Below are positions 17,500 to 26,236 of a stretch of DNA of 64,000 bases, in pieces. A program made the position numbers and the translations under genes. This DNA is from CBDCFV01 sp963664625 (GTDB lineage Bacteria > Chloroflexota > Dehalococcoidia > Lucifugimonadales > UBA3495). How positions within the stretch are numbered: the stretch's first letter is position 1; the number at the start of each line of letters is the position of its first letter. Location of the stretch: positions 3,162,001 to 3,226,000 of the forward strand of contig OY761541.1 in NCBI GenBank assembly GCA_963664625.1. Direction: 5' to 3'. The notes under the pieces are model-generated. The model saw only the letters and a program-made list of their open reading frames with translations, was not told the DNA's origin and did not search any database.

Positions 17500-17649
17500 A
17501 CAGTCTTCACCTTCTTATCTCGAGTTCTGCGATGAGTGCCCATTGTACCAGCCCTTTATGGTTACGGTTTCAACGCCGGGAGCGCCGTCGATATGGTAGT
17601 ATGGAGAAGACTATCTCCGGACCACTACATAGAGAGTAGGTTGATTCCA

Positions 17650-19329
17650 ATGGCCGCATCCCTTGTATTGCATGTCGTTCGAGACCTTATTGCCAACGCC
17701 GTCCGGCAAGCGCGTAGCGAAGGCGCGTTGCAGCTTGAGACCATGCCGGAAATTCAGGTCGAGCATCCCGCAAATCCTGAACACGGCGACTTCGCCACCA
17801 GTCTCCCTCTGCGGCTGGCCCGGGCTACCCGGATCAATCCCTTGGAATTGGCTGAGTCACTGGTCCGGTATATCCCACCCTCCGAACAGGTGGAACGGGT
17901 TGCGGCGGCCCCTCCCGGCTTCATCAACTTTTACCTTCAGGACAGGTGGTTGCAGGAACAAGTCGAGGAGGTCAGGAGGGCCGGGAATGACTACGGCAAT
18001 GTTGACGTGGGCCGGCAAAAGCCCGTGATGGTGGAGTACGTCAGCGTCAATCCCACTGGCCCGGTCCACGTAGGGCATACCCGCGGCGCGGTGCTCGGCA
18101 GCGCCTTGGGAAACGTGTTGAAAGCCGCCGGTTACGACGTCACGCAGGAATACTACGTGAACGACGCCGGCAACCAGATGAATGCCTTCTACGCCTCCGT
18201 CTATGCCCGCTACCTGGAGGCCCTGGACCAACCCGCCGAGATGCCCGCCAACGGTTACGTCGGCGAGTATATCTCCGATCTGGCTGGGGAAATAGCTGAT
18301 TCTGAAGGGACCCGGTTCCTCGGCATCGATAGGGAACAGGCGCTGAAAGAGATTGGCGACATTGCCCGCGAGAAAATGATTGATCTGATCCGGGATGACC
18401 TGGGCCAGATCGGCGTTACCTTCGATAACTGGTTCAGCGAGCGTTCCCTGTTCCAGCAGGGCGAATACGAGCAGGCGCTCCAATTGCTGCGAGACAAGGA
18501 ATACTTGTCAACGCGAGACAACGCCCTTTGGTTCAATTCCAGCCAACTGGGCGACGACCGGGACAACGTGGTGGTGCGTTCCTCCGGTGAGCCGACCTAC
18601 TTCGCTTCCGACATCGCTTACCACTACAACAAGTTTGTCGTGCGTGAGTTTGATACCGTGGTGGACATTTGGGGCGCCGACCATCAGGGCCACGTTCCCC
18701 GAATGAAATCGGCCGTTGCCGCTCTGGGCATAGCACCGGAGAGGTTGACCATCCTGATTTCCCAGATGGTCACGCTGAAAAGGGGTAGGGAAGTGGTCCG
18801 GGCGTCTAAACGGACCGGCGACTTTGTGACGCTGCGGGAATTGACCGACGAAGTGGGCGCCGACGCCTGCCGTTACTTCTTTCTGGCCAGGACTCCCTCC
18901 ACGCAGATGGAGTTTGATTTGGACCTGGCCAAGGAGGAATCGTCAGAGAACCCCGTCTACTACGTCCAATACGCCCACGCCCGCAATGCCGGCATCCTCA
19001 GCTTGGCGCGCACCCGGGACATTGACTGGAGCGGCGGCGACGTGGCGCTACTGGCCCATCCCAGTGAGTTGAGCCTTATTCGCACCATAATACGGTTCCC
19101 GGAGTTAGTGGAGCACATGGCCCGGACGCTTGAACCCCATCAACTCCCCCATTACACCATGGAACTGGCAACGGCTTTCCACTGGTTTTATGAGAACTGC
19201 CGTGTTATATCCGCACGGGAAGAGGATAACGACCTTACTCTTGCCCGGCTGAAATTGGTAGAGTCGGCCCAGATAGTTTTTCGTCGCGCCCTTGAGATGA
19301 TGGGCATGAACGCCCCGGAGCGGATGTAA
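17650..19329 (+). CDS. argS: Arginyl-tRNA synthetase
   Basis: This 559-residue class I synthetase has an N-terminal additional domain (1-90) with EHGDFATSLPLRLAR, the HIGH equivalent in NPTGPVHVGHTRGA and the ArgRS KMSKS equivalent VTLKRGREVVRASKRTG. The helical anticodon domain at the C-terminus contains YVQYAHARNAGIL and the DALR signature. The frame is open further upstream to 17536, but 17650 begins at the family start and has GTAGG at a proper distance; the extra N-terminus would be non-homologous. Length is typical. Confidence 0.95.
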   Translation: MAASLVLHVVRDLIANAVRQARSEGALQLETMPEIQVEHPANPEHGDFATSLPLRLARATRINPLELAESLVRYIPPSEQVERVAAAPPGFINFYLQDRWLQEQVEEVRRAGNDYGNVDVGRQKPVMVEYVSVNPTGPVHVGHTRGAVLGSALGNVLKAAGYDVTQEYYVNDAGNQMNAFYASVYARYLEALDQPAEMPANGYVGEYISDLAGEIADSEGTRFLGIDREQALKEIGDIAREKMIDLIRDDLGQIGVTFDNWFSERSLFQQGEYEQALQLLRDKEYLSTRDNALWFNSSQLGDDRDNVVVRSSGEPTYFASDIAYHYNKFVVREFDTVVDIWGADHQGHVPRMKSAVAALGIAPERLTILISQMVTLKRGREVVRASKRTGDFVTLRELTDEVGADACRYFFLARTPSTQMEFDLDLAKEESSENPVYYVQYAHARNAGILSLARTRDIDWSGGDVALLAHPSELSLIRTIIRFPELVEHMARTLEPHQLPHYTMELATAFHWFYENCRVISAREEDNDLTLARLKLVESAQIVFRRALEMMGMNAPERM

Positions 19330-19336
19330 CCGTGCC

Positions 19337-19365
19337 TTGAATTCATTTGAGCTTAGGCTTATCAT
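19337..19365 (+). promoter_or_regulatory. Promoter of the ABC exporter pair
   Basis: TTGAAT (19337-19342), a 17-base spacer and TATCAT (19360-19365) make a good sigma70-type promoter. It begins 8 bases after argS ends and about 40 bases before the first exporter gene. Confidence 0.65.
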
Positions 19366-19402
19366 ACCCGTCATTAACCAAACGTTAACATTTATGGGTT
19401 AA

Positions 19403-21208
19403 ATGCAGATACTTCTTCGACTCACCAGAATGGCCATGCGCCACAACCGGCGGCTCTTGGCAGCTTACGCAAGCATTCTGGCCGCCGTTTCTTTCTCCCT
19501 CGCTATTCCCTGGCTTGTCCGCGTGTCCATTGACCGGATAGTCGTATTTGATGATGGCCGCATTGTTTCCAGCGGGGACACCGAACGCGGCGAGCTCATC
19601 GTCTACGCTCTCCTGCTGTTGGGGGCCAGCATCCTTCGGGGCCTTTTCGACTTCGCTCGTACTTACTCCACAGACTCCCTTTCTCAGAAAGTGGCCTACG
19701 ACGTGCGCAACTTGATGTACGACAAGTTGCAGCACCTCAGCTTCGCTTTCCACGATAAAGAGCACACCGGCAACCTGATGTCCAAGGTTACTTCCGACGT
19801 GGAAGCGGTGCGCCGCTACGTCAACATGGGCATGGTGCGGGGACTGGAAGTGCCCATCCGCGTGTTGGCCATCGTGGTGTTCATGGTGACCGTCAACTGG
19901 CAACTCACCCTCATCAGCTTGGTGTTCGTTCCCTTCCTGGTCATCCGGTCCTCGCAGGTTATGGTCCGGTTGCGCGCCATGTGGCTGCATGTGCAAGAGG
20001 TCATGGGAGAGTTGGTCACTATCCTCCAGGAAAACCTCGTCGGTATGAGCGTGGTCAAAGCATTTGCCTCGGAGGAGCACGAAAAGCGGAAGTACGCTGC
20101 CAAAGCCGATGAACTGCGGATAGAATATTTCAGGAACGAGCGACTGCAAGGCACCACTACCGCTTGGATGACCCTGTACTTTACTCTGGCAATGGTGCTG
20201 GTCCTGTGGTACGGGGGCTTGGAGATTTTCCGCGGTGACCTCAGTCCCGGGGGCTTCGCCATGTTCCTGTTGCTGCTGAACCAGCTTACTTTTCCCATTC
20301 GGATGACGCCCCAGATCATCGGCAGTTACTCGCGCGCCATATCCTCCGGCAGGCGTATTTTCGATGTCCTGGATGCCGAATCTCCGGTGTCGGAAAAGGC
20401 GGGAGCCTTGGTGATGCCGCGGGCCAAGGGGTACGTCCGCTTCAACGACGTTTCTTTCTCCTACGACCCGCGTGTACCGGCCCTTCAGCACATCGACGTC
20501 GCCGCCAGGCCCGGGCAGGTCACCGCTATTCTGGGCGCGCCCGGCAGCGGCAAGACGACCATCGTTAACCTGCTGCCCCGGTTCTACGATGTCAACGAAG
20601 GCGGCATCACTATCGACGATGTGGACATCCGGGATTATACGCTGGCGTCGCTCCGCCGGAACGTTGGCATCGTCCAACAGGATATTTTCCTCTTCAGCGC
20701 CACTATAAGAGACAACATTGCCTATGGAGCGTCGTCGGCCACCGAAGAGGACGTGATACAGGCCGCCAAGGTAGCCCAGCTTCACGATCACATCATGTCC
20801 CTGCCTCAAGGCTATGACACTTGGGTGGGCGAACGGGGCACGACCCTGTCCGGCGGCCAACGGCAGCGCCTTTCTATAGCCAGGACAGTGCTTATCGACC
20901 CCCCGGTGCTTATTCTGGATGACTCCACCTCCAGCGTCGATGTGGAAACCGAAAGGCTCATTCACCGGGCCATGGTTGACGTTATGAAAGGGCGGACCAC
21001 CTTTGTAATAGCTCACCGCTTGAGTTCAGTGCGGGATGCCGACCTTATCCTGGTGTTGAAGGACGGCCAAATCGCCGAGCAGGGCGGCCATGAAGAATTG
21101 ATGGTCAGGGCGGGGATTTACCGGGACATCTATGACCTCCAATTGCGGCCCCAGGAAGAGTTATTGCTGGATGCCGCGGTTTCCGGTGGCAATGGGGGTG
21201 ACAACTAG
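19403..21208 (+). CDS. ABC exporter half, degenerate ATPase site subunit
   Basis: This 601-residue half-transporter has six membrane helices (about 15-310) fused to an ATPase domain (340-585). Motifs are Walker A GAPGSGKT, signature LSGGQRQR and Walker B LILDDSTSS. The residue after the Walker B Asp506 is Asp507 instead of the catalytic Glu, so its own site should hydrolyse ATP poorly. The next gene, one base after this stop, encodes the partner half. Together they fit heterodimeric exporters such as TM287/288 or BmrCD, which move drugs or lipids out of the cell. Substrate unknown. Confidence 0.92.
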   Translation: MQILLRLTRMAMRHNRRLLAAYASILAAVSFSLAIPWLVRVSIDRIVVFDDGRIVSSGDTERGELIVYALLLLGASILRGLFDFARTYSTDSLSQKVAYDVRNLMYDKLQHLSFAFHDKEHTGNLMSKVTSDVEAVRRYVNMGMVRGLEVPIRVLAIVVFMVTVNWQLTLISLVFVPFLVIRSSQVMVRLRAMWLHVQEVMGELVTILQENLVGMSVVKAFASEEHEKRKYAAKADELRIEYFRNERLQGTTTAWMTLYFTLAMVLVLWYGGLEIFRGDLSPGGFAMFLLLLNQLTFPIRMTPQIIGSYSRAISSGRRIFDVLDAESPVSEKAGALVMPRAKGYVRFNDVSFSYDPRVPALQHIDVAARPGQVTAILGAPGSGKTTIVNLLPRFYDVNEGGITIDDVDIRDYTLASLRRNVGIVQQDIFLFSATIRDNIAYGASSATEEDVIQAAKVAQLHDHIMSLPQGYDTWVGERGTTLSGGQRQRLSIARTVLIDPPVLILDDSTSSVDVETERLIHRAMVDVMKGRTTFVIAHRLSSVRDADLILVLKDGQIAEQGGHEELMVRAGIYRDIYDLQLRPQEELLLDAAVSGGNGGDN

Positions 21209-23149
21209 ATGAGAAGCAGCGGAGGTGGAGGCGGCTTCGGCGGCATGATGGGCGGTATGCGCGGCCTGCAATCCGGCGGCATGAACTCCCCCAACCTTGA
21301 CAACCTGACCGACGAAGGACTTGTCGGCAGCGTTTACGACAACCGCGTCGTGATGCGTTTGTTGACCTATCTCAAGCCCCACAAGCGCGACGTGGTCATC
21401 AGCATCATCGCCATCCTCATCTACACCGTCGGTAACGTGACGGTGCCCCTGTTCATGCTGCTGGGCATCGACTGGGCGATCAACAGCGGCGAGGAGTGGC
21501 GGCTGCACGCTCTGGCGGCGATATTCCTCGGGGTGGCGGTGGCTTACTTCGGCGCCATGTACGTTCAGTACGTGTATATGCCCAAGCTGGGGCAAGCCAT
21601 CCTGTACACCCTGCGCACCCAGATGTTCAACCACTTGCAGGACCTCTCGCCGTCCTTCTTCCACCGTACCCCGGTTGGACGGATCATGTCCCGCAGCCAG
21701 AGCGACGTCCTTCAACTGACCGAGACCTTCGAATTGATGGTGCAGAGCATCGCCGACATTCTGAGCTTGGTGGGCATCATTCTGATCATGGTGGTGATTC
21801 TGCCTTCCCTGGGACTGGCCGATTGGAAATTGTCCCTTATCTGCTTGAGCGTGGTGCCGGTGCTCTTCTTCGTCCTGAGCTACTGGCAAAGGTTTGCCCG
21901 GCGTTCCTTCACCCGCATCCGCCGCGCAATTGCGATGGTCAATGGCGAGTACAACCAGAACATTACCGGCGTCCGGGTGGTCGAAAGCCTGAACCGTCAG
22001 GATGAGAACCTGCGCCACTTCGACACCCTTAATACCGAGCACTTGGAAGCAAACCTTCAGGCCAGCCGGTTCTCCGGCGGCCTTCAACCCATAGTTGAGA
22101 CCCTCATCGGCTTTGCCTTCGGTGTGGTAATCGTCTTCGGCGGGTCCATCGCCCTGGGCAGCGGGGAGCCGGAATGGGGTGTCCTTGTGGCCTTCCCAAT
22201 GTGGATACAACGGTTCTTCGAGCCCATTCGCCACTTGACGATGCAATATACCCAATTGCAGCGGGGAATGGCCGCGGGCGTGCGTATTTTCGAGGTAATA
22301 GACCTGCGGCCGGAGGTGACCGACCGTCCGGATGCCATCGACATGCCGCCAATCGACGGCGAGATCAAGTTCGAGGACGTAAGCTTCCACTATGTCCCGG
22401 GCGTCGACGTTCTGAAGGACATTGACCTTCACGTCCTGCCCGGCGAGAACGTGGCGTTGGTAGGCTCTACGGGCGCAGGTAAAAGCACCTTGGTGACGCT
22501 GATCCATCGCTTCGCCGACGTTACTCAAGGCCGTATCACTGTGGACGGGCACGACCTTCGCGACGTAAAGCGAAGCTCACTGGTCAACCAGATGAGCATG
22601 GTGCTCCAAGAACCTTATCTCTTCTCGGGCACCATAGCGGAAAATATCCGCTACCTGCATACCGACGCCAGCGACGAAGCAGTGGTAGCGGCGGCCAAGG
22701 TCGTAGGCGCCCATGATTTCATCATGGGGCTGGATGGAGGCTATGACTCTGTCCTGGCCGAGCGGGGCAGCAACCTCAGCGTGGGGCAGCGGCAACTCAT
22801 CAGCTTCGCCCGCGCCGTGGTAGCAGACCCTAGGGTTATCATCCTCGACGAAGCTACAGCCAACATCGACACCTACACGGAATTGCTGATTCAGAACGCC
22901 CTCAAGCGGGTGCTGCAAGGACGCACGTCCATCGTCATCGCCCACCGCCTCTCAACCATACGCAGCGCAGACAAGATAGTCGTATTGGACCAGGGCCGGA
23001 TAGCCGAAGTGGGCAAGCATGAAGAGCTTCTTACTCACAACGGCATCTACGCCCGCCTCTATGCCATCAACTACGGCATCTCCTCCAACGGCGCCAGAGC
23101 CGCCGAAGACGGCAGCGCCGCATCCGCCATCCCTGAGCCGGCCGATTAA
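21209..23149 (+). CDS. ABC exporter half, catalytic ATPase site subunit
   Basis: This 646-residue partner half-transporter has a glycine/methionine-rich N-terminal tail (1-27), then six membrane helices (about 60-350), then an ATPase domain with Walker A GSTGAGKST, signature LSVGQRQL and Walker B IILDEATAN with the catalytic Glu548 present. The signature departs from LSGGQ. This is as expected for the subunit whose signature faces the degenerate site of its partner, while its own Walker motifs meet the intact LSGGQ. The last 20 residues are Ala/Ser-rich. It abuts the first half with no gap. Confidence 0.92.
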   Translation: MRSSGGGGGFGGMMGGMRGLQSGGMNSPNLDNLTDEGLVGSVYDNRVVMRLLTYLKPHKRDVVISIIAILIYTVGNVTVPLFMLLGIDWAINSGEEWRLHALAAIFLGVAVAYFGAMYVQYVYMPKLGQAILYTLRTQMFNHLQDLSPSFFHRTPVGRIMSRSQSDVLQLTETFELMVQSIADILSLVGIILIMVVILPSLGLADWKLSLICLSVVPVLFFVLSYWQRFARRSFTRIRRAIAMVNGEYNQNITGVRVVESLNRQDENLRHFDTLNTEHLEANLQASRFSGGLQPIVETLIGFAFGVVIVFGGSIALGSGEPEWGVLVAFPMWIQRFFEPIRHLTMQYTQLQRGMAAGVRIFEVIDLRPEVTDRPDAIDMPPIDGEIKFEDVSFHYVPGVDVLKDIDLHVLPGENVALVGSTGAGKSTLVTLIHRFADVTQGRITVDGHDLRDVKRSSLVNQMSMVLQEPYLFSGTIAENIRYLHTDASDEAVVAAAKVVGAHDFIMGLDGGYDSVLAERGSNLSVGQRQLISFARAVVADPRVIILDEATANIDTYTELLIQNALKRVLQGRTSIVIAHRLSTIRSADKIVVLDQGRIAEVGKHEELLTHNGIYARLYAINYGISSNGARAAEDGSAASAIPEPAD

Positions 23150-23189
23150 GCGCGGCCCAGCCCCAAGTCCTGCTGACAACGATTGACGC

Positions 23190-23990
23190 AACCCCCGGTT
23201 AAGGCGGCGGACCGGCTGAAGGGGTTATTCTCTTTGAGGGGATAGAGAGACCGATTGGGTTGGGGTTGAGCAACAGGTGGACTAACGCCAAGGTCACAAC
23301 CACTTGGATGACCTCGATGGCCCTCATCTTACGCTTTCGCATTCCACCACGGTGTGCCCCGCTCGGCTCAAAAGCCTAGTTACCGGTCGCCGTCGCCAGG
23401 CATGGACGCCTGACGGCAGAGCGGTCCTCCGCCGGTCCTCATGGGGCGCCGTGCAAGTTTGCCTCGAATGGCTCGGAGGCGCGTTGGCGCAAGGATACCG
23501 TTTCTTCGCTCGAATGCGGGCGGTTTGGTCAAGACGGCAGCAAGCTTGCGGACACGCAATGACCGCAGGGCCGCTGCTTTCGGGAAATTTCCTTTGCCCG
23601 GACCGACGCCGGTTCCCGATAGGGGTTACGTTCCGGCGCTACGGCGGGTTTCATCGTCACTCCGGCCTTGAACCGGATGACGGTTAAGAGAGTACATCGC
23701 CACTAGCGGAGGCTTAAAGCCCGCCGGGCGGAGTGTGGAATGCCACCTGTTGCTCTTGTGTCCGCTACCTTGGAACCGGGCAACCAATAGGTTTCACATA
23801 GGCATTCGCCAGTTGCCCATACGGGAGCCCTCTTCAACGATCGTAGGGAGAGGGATTCAGGGTCAGTTTCCTCCTTGTGTAAGTTGGCGCGGGCCGGCTG
23901 CAGTCCAAGCCGCTTGTTTGGTATTTCTACGGTACCGGGCGGTTATCCGGTCTGTCAACCGGAGGATGTCAGTGGGTGGGGGCTTTCGAT
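23190..23990. ncRNA. Candidate large structured RNA (or decayed palindromic element)
   Basis: This stretch has no protein-like frame but dense complementarity. A perfect 13-base long-range pair joins GAGCAACAGGTGG (23268-23280) to CCACCTGTTGCTC (23743-23755). An outer pair ATTGGGTTG/CAACCAAT (23254-23262 with 23781-23788, one bulge) extends it. Local hairpins include AGGTCA/TGACCT (23291-23314), GCCGTC-AGGC with GCCT-GACGGC (23389-23417), GGCT/AGCC (23365-23376) and TCCGGT/ACCGGA near 23946-23963. No signature of RNase P RNA, tmRNA or SRP RNA was found on either strand. The strand is undecided. Confidence 0.4.
23656..23681. repeat. REP-like palindrome
   Basis: GTCA-TCCGG-CCTTGAA-CCGGA-TGAC-type dyad, with one mismatch between the arms, inside the candidate RNA region. 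The form resembles dispersed extragenic palindromes of the TCCGG...CCGGA kind. Confidence 0.4.
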
Positions 23991-24318
23991 TTTTATGATT
24001 GGATTGATTTCCCAGCTATGCCGGGAGGCATGACTATATCGTACCAGAGTAGTTTGACAGTTTGATGGTAGGGTTGACCGCTCAAGGTGGTCGACAGGAC
24101 GTTGCGAATCTTGCCAGAGTTTGAGAGGGGACGGTTGAGGTTGGAGGCGACGGCATCATTCGGCGTTAAGGGTTCGTGGAAGGCCCCCAAGGGCTTTCAG
24201 CGGAGATATTCATAGCTAAATCAGTCGTTCTAAGCCGACCACTGGACACTGAACTTGGCTAGTTCCATTAGCTTGTTGTAGATGGTTTGACTTCGATCAT
24301 CCAACTCCGATATATCCA
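23991..24318. other. Intergenic stretch, nothing recognised
   Basis: No gene, RNA or clear repeat is recognised. A 65-codon frame on the reverse strand (23993-24190) lacks a ribosome-binding site and has no protein-like pattern. Confidence 0.5.
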
Positions 24319-24546
24319 TCATGGTGTTGCGTCCATACCGGATGAACACTTTTTACAGTAACGTGGCCCACTGCGAAATTCACTAGCTTTGGCAATAGCG
24401 TCCGCGAGAGATTCATAACACCACCATTGAACGCCTGGGGTGTTTTGACTTTTGTAATAATTAGCGACAGAGCACCCGCTTCTATGGATCCTAGCATTCC
24501 TTGTGTTGTTGCTGCCGCGTACACAGTATGACAAGGCTAACCTCAT
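24319..24546 (-). CDS. Small hypothetical protein with His/Cys pattern
   Basis: This 75-residue protein is not recognised by family. It has an IHRSGC segment near the N-terminus, a VQWWCYESLADAIAKA segment and a C-terminal YCKKC pair, an arrangement seen in small zinc-binding or Ada-like metal domains (His/Cys, Trp, Cys-x-x-Cys). Its ATG overlaps the stop of the upstream small membrane gene (ATGA), which sets the start at 24546 rather than the longer frame. The overlap makes a real two-gene unit likely. Function unknown. Confidence 0.5.
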   Translation of the reverse strand: MRLALSYCVRGSNNTRNARIHRSGCSVANYYKSQNTPGVQWWCYESLADAIAKASEFRSGPRYCKKCSSGMDATP

Positions 24547-24770
24547 GACTTGCCTTTTAGGGGCGCGTCGTTTTTCAAATACCAATGGCAAACTGCTGCT
24601 GGAGGAGCCCTAAATTTCGCCCCATGATTCTCCAGCCCCGGGCCATTAAACTTTCTCCATACACGACGGACGCCTGTAACCATCAGCATCAAGGTTACTA
24701 TGGCGGCAAAGACCATGAATAACCCGACGAAAAACGCTATGAACAACGCGGGTCCGCTCCCTCGTAACAT
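24543..24770 (-). CDS. Small single-pass membrane protein
   Basis: This 75-residue protein has one strong membrane helix (about residues 8-32, rich in Phe/Val/Met) followed by a basic segment RRVWRKF, so the C-terminus should face the cytoplasm. AAGGAG lies 9 bases before the ATG, supporting real translation. It overlaps the downstream small gene as ATGA. No family is recognised, and the C-terminal 30 residues look unstructured. Confidence 0.6.
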   Translation of the reverse strand: MLRGSGPALFIAFFVGLFMVFAAIVTLMLMVTGVRRVWRKFNGPGLENHGAKFRAPPAAVCHWYLKNDAPLKGKS

Positions 24771-24816
24771 TGCTCACACTCCTTATGTAGCCAGGTGCTT
24801 GTACCAGCCCTAAAGT

Positions 24817-24846
24817 AAAGGGCAGACAGTAATGGTCTGCCCCTTT
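24817..24846 (-). terminator. Terminator-like hairpin
   Basis: AAAGGGCAGAC (24817-24827) pairs with GTCTGCCCCTTT (24835-24846) across a 7-base loop, with one bulged base in the second arm. It lies 17 bases past the stop of the reverse-strand gene 24863-25264, and a T-rich tract follows on that strand. Confidence 0.65.
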
Positions 24847-24862
24847 GGGATGCTGATGTGGG

Positions 24863-25264
24863 TTACTTTTCGGGTTGGATTTCGTTGGCGGGTGGTGGTT
24901 CGTTAAACGTCCAGCCTTGCCTTTCAGCCTCTAGCCGTCTTTCGTTCCATGCTATCCACTTGGCATTCTGTTCCTCACGGCCTTCCTCACGGCCTTCCTC
25001 ACGGCCTTCTTGACGGCCTTCCTCACGCACTCGATTTGTAAACTTTTCGTTTATTCGTTTAGCCAACACTAGCGTCACTTCCCAACTAGCAAGGATGATT
25101 AGTGTCAAGGATAACGTTACGCTTTGCCAGCGTATAACGGCTATTACTATATCCAGGGCTGATTTGTTGGTCAACATCGTCTCATAGACCGTAGCAACTA
25201 CCGTCAGTAAAGCTACCAACACCAGAGACTTTGCCAGATAATCAATCTCGTAATCTCGAAACAT
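24863..25264 (-). CDS. Membrane protein with EEGR-repeat tail
   Basis: This 133-residue protein has two membrane helices (about 12-30 and 42-66), a basic segment (AKRINEKFTNR) and a tail built from tandem Glu-Glu-Gly-Arg units (about residues 79-97) that should form a highly charged helix. It ends with WIAWNERRLEAERQGW and a proline-rich end. The repeat is coded by a 12-base tandem repeat. The tail pattern, Gly/Arg/Glu repeats followed by Trp, Arg, Ala and PPP, resembles that of the two small genes at 26237 and 26429. No clear ribosome-binding site was found. Function unknown. Confidence 0.6.
   Translation of the reverse strand: MFRDYEIDYLAKSLVLVALLTVVATVYETMLTNKSALDIVIAVIRWQSVTLSLTLIILASWEVTLVLAKRINEKFTNRVREEGRQEGREEGREEGREEQNAKWIAWNERRLEAERQGWTFNEPPPANEIQPEK
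24971..25030. repeat. 12-base coding minisatellite (about 5 units)
   Basis: Units of TTCCTCACGGCC start at 24971, 24983 and 24995 without mismatch. Two diverged units follow at 25007 and 25019. Each unit encodes four residues (Gly-Arg-Glu-Glu) on the reverse strand, so copy-number change keeps the frame. Confidence 0.85.
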
Positions 25265-25445
25265 AGCGGGTTGGTCTGCTGTTCAGGAACACCGATTTTC
25301 CCAGCGAGTCATTGCGGCGTCATAACGAGTCATAGCCGCTATCCATTGGTTCGTGAATCGTTCGTAGTCTGTCCATTGGCGGTAGGAGGTAGTAACGAGG
25401 GTTTGGATTGGTCATGCGGGTATACTACGAGCTGTGGAGGATTGG

Positions 25446-25519
25446 AGGCGACGGGCGGATTCGAACCGCCGAATAGAGGTTTTGCAGACCTCCGCCTTAG
25501 TCCACTTGGCTACGTCGCC
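25446..25519 (-). tRNA. tRNA-Cys (GCA)
   Basis: The reverse strand gives acceptor GGCGACG/CGTCGCC with discriminator U, typical of tRNA-Cys. The anticodon arm is GAGGT-CTGCAAA-ACCTC (anticodon GCA) and the T arm is GGCGG-TTCGAAT-CCGCC. A CCA end is encoded at 25443-25445. Confidence 0.95.
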
Positions 25520-25549
25520 CCAATTGAGGTAGGGATGTTGCCGGATTGG

Positions 25550-25633
25550 TGCCGAGGGCGGGATTTGAACCCACACAGGCATACGCCCACGGCCCCCTCA
25601 AGACCGCGTGTCTACCAATTCCACCACCTCGGC
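25550..25633 (-). tRNA. tRNA-Leu (GAG)
   Basis: The reverse strand gives acceptor GCCGAGG/CCTCGGC with discriminator A, an anticodon stem CGGTC/GGCCG around TTGAGGG (anticodon GAG) and a long variable arm as expected for class II tRNA. The T loop is TTCAAAT. It lies about 30 bases from tRNA-Cys in the same direction, so the two may share a transcript. Confidence 0.95.
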
Positions 25634-25740
25634 CTGTTGGTGAGAGTGCTATTATATCACGCCTGACACGTTGGTACACCCTTCGATTTGGCAGGAGTAA
25701 CGTTTCGTTTTAAGTGGTCTGCCGGCAGCGATATGGTGGA

Positions 25741-25758
25741 TTCCCGCGAAGGCGGGAA
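25741..25758. repeat. REP-like palindrome TTCCCGC-GAAG-GCGGGAA
   Basis: A 7-base perfect dyad with a 4-base loop, followed by AATGACGG and a partial copy (GGGAATGACGG) 20 bases on. This form is common among dispersed extragenic palindromes in environmental bacteria. Confidence 0.55.
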
Positions 25759-25864
25759 TGACGGATGGGTACGGGAATGACGGTTGAGTGCGGAAATTGG
25801 ACGAACTAAATTGCAACGCTGTCTTTGGTTGATGAAGTTTTTCGATTGGCTGAGGAGTCGTTAG

Positions 25865-26218
25865 ATGGCCGAGACTGACCGGAATCGCAAGAAGCAGGTG
25901 CGCCTGACCGTTTACGACAACGAGCCGATGGCGCGCATGGCCGAACAACGCCTTTGGCAGTCGGATATCCCCTGCATCGTCCGTTCTTTGCGGGGCGGTC
26001 CCGGCTTATGGGGGTCGGCCTACAATCTACCCCACGACCTCTGCGTGTACGAGGGTGACGAGGCGCGTGCCCGGACGGTTTTGGGTCTGCACCAACCCTC
26101 GGAAAATGAGACGGAAGGCTCATCTGATGGGAGCCGACGGTGGCTATGGCTGGTCCTAGTGGTGGTTGCGGTGGTGTTGCTGTCGGGAATCGTTCTGGCG
26201 GAGTTGATCGAGGCCTAG
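25865..26218 (+). CDS. DUF2007-like protein with C-terminal membrane anchor
   Basis: This is a 117-residue protein. Residues 12-75 resemble the DUF2007 putative signal-transducing domain (RLTVYDNEPMARMAEQRLWQ, then DIPCIVRS and a final hydrophobic strand). A Ser/Glu/Asp-rich linker follows, and then a membrane helix at about 95-114. The domain would lie in the cytoplasm, attached by its tail. No ribosome-binding site is strong. It stands alone between the tRNA genes and the small charged proteins. Role unknown. Confidence 0.7.
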   Translation: MAETDRNRKKQVRLTVYDNEPMARMAEQRLWQSDIPCIVRSLRGGPGLWGSAYNLPHDLCVYEGDEARARTVLGLHQPSENETEGSSDGSRRWLWLVLVVVAVVLLSGIVLAELIEA

Positions 26219-26236
26219 TGCTCACCGCCAGCAGGT

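Noticed and set aside
19385..21016. Long reverse-strand frames opposite GC-rich genes (also 21161-22552 and 43751-45688)
   Set aside because: They mirror well-supported genes on the other strand, are rich in His, Gln and Gly as antisense frames of GC-rich genes are, and have no domains.
23304..23998. Open frames of 70-127 codons (23304-23687, 23441-23671, 23735-23998)
   Set aside because: No ribosome-binding sites, no recognisable domains and residue patterns unlike proteins; the region instead shows paired RNA-like structure.
23150..24318. RNase P RNA, tmRNA or SRP RNA in the gene-free stretch
   Set aside because: The universal core motifs (GGAAAGTCC and ACAGAA of RNase P, TTCGA T-loop with tag frame of tmRNA, GGAAG-type loop of SRP) were not found on either strand.
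24971..25030. CRISPR-like array
   Set aside because: The units are contiguous 12-base in-frame repeats inside a gene with no spacers; the 42-base repeats at 30400-30525 are likewise coding. No CRISPR array or cas gene is seen.
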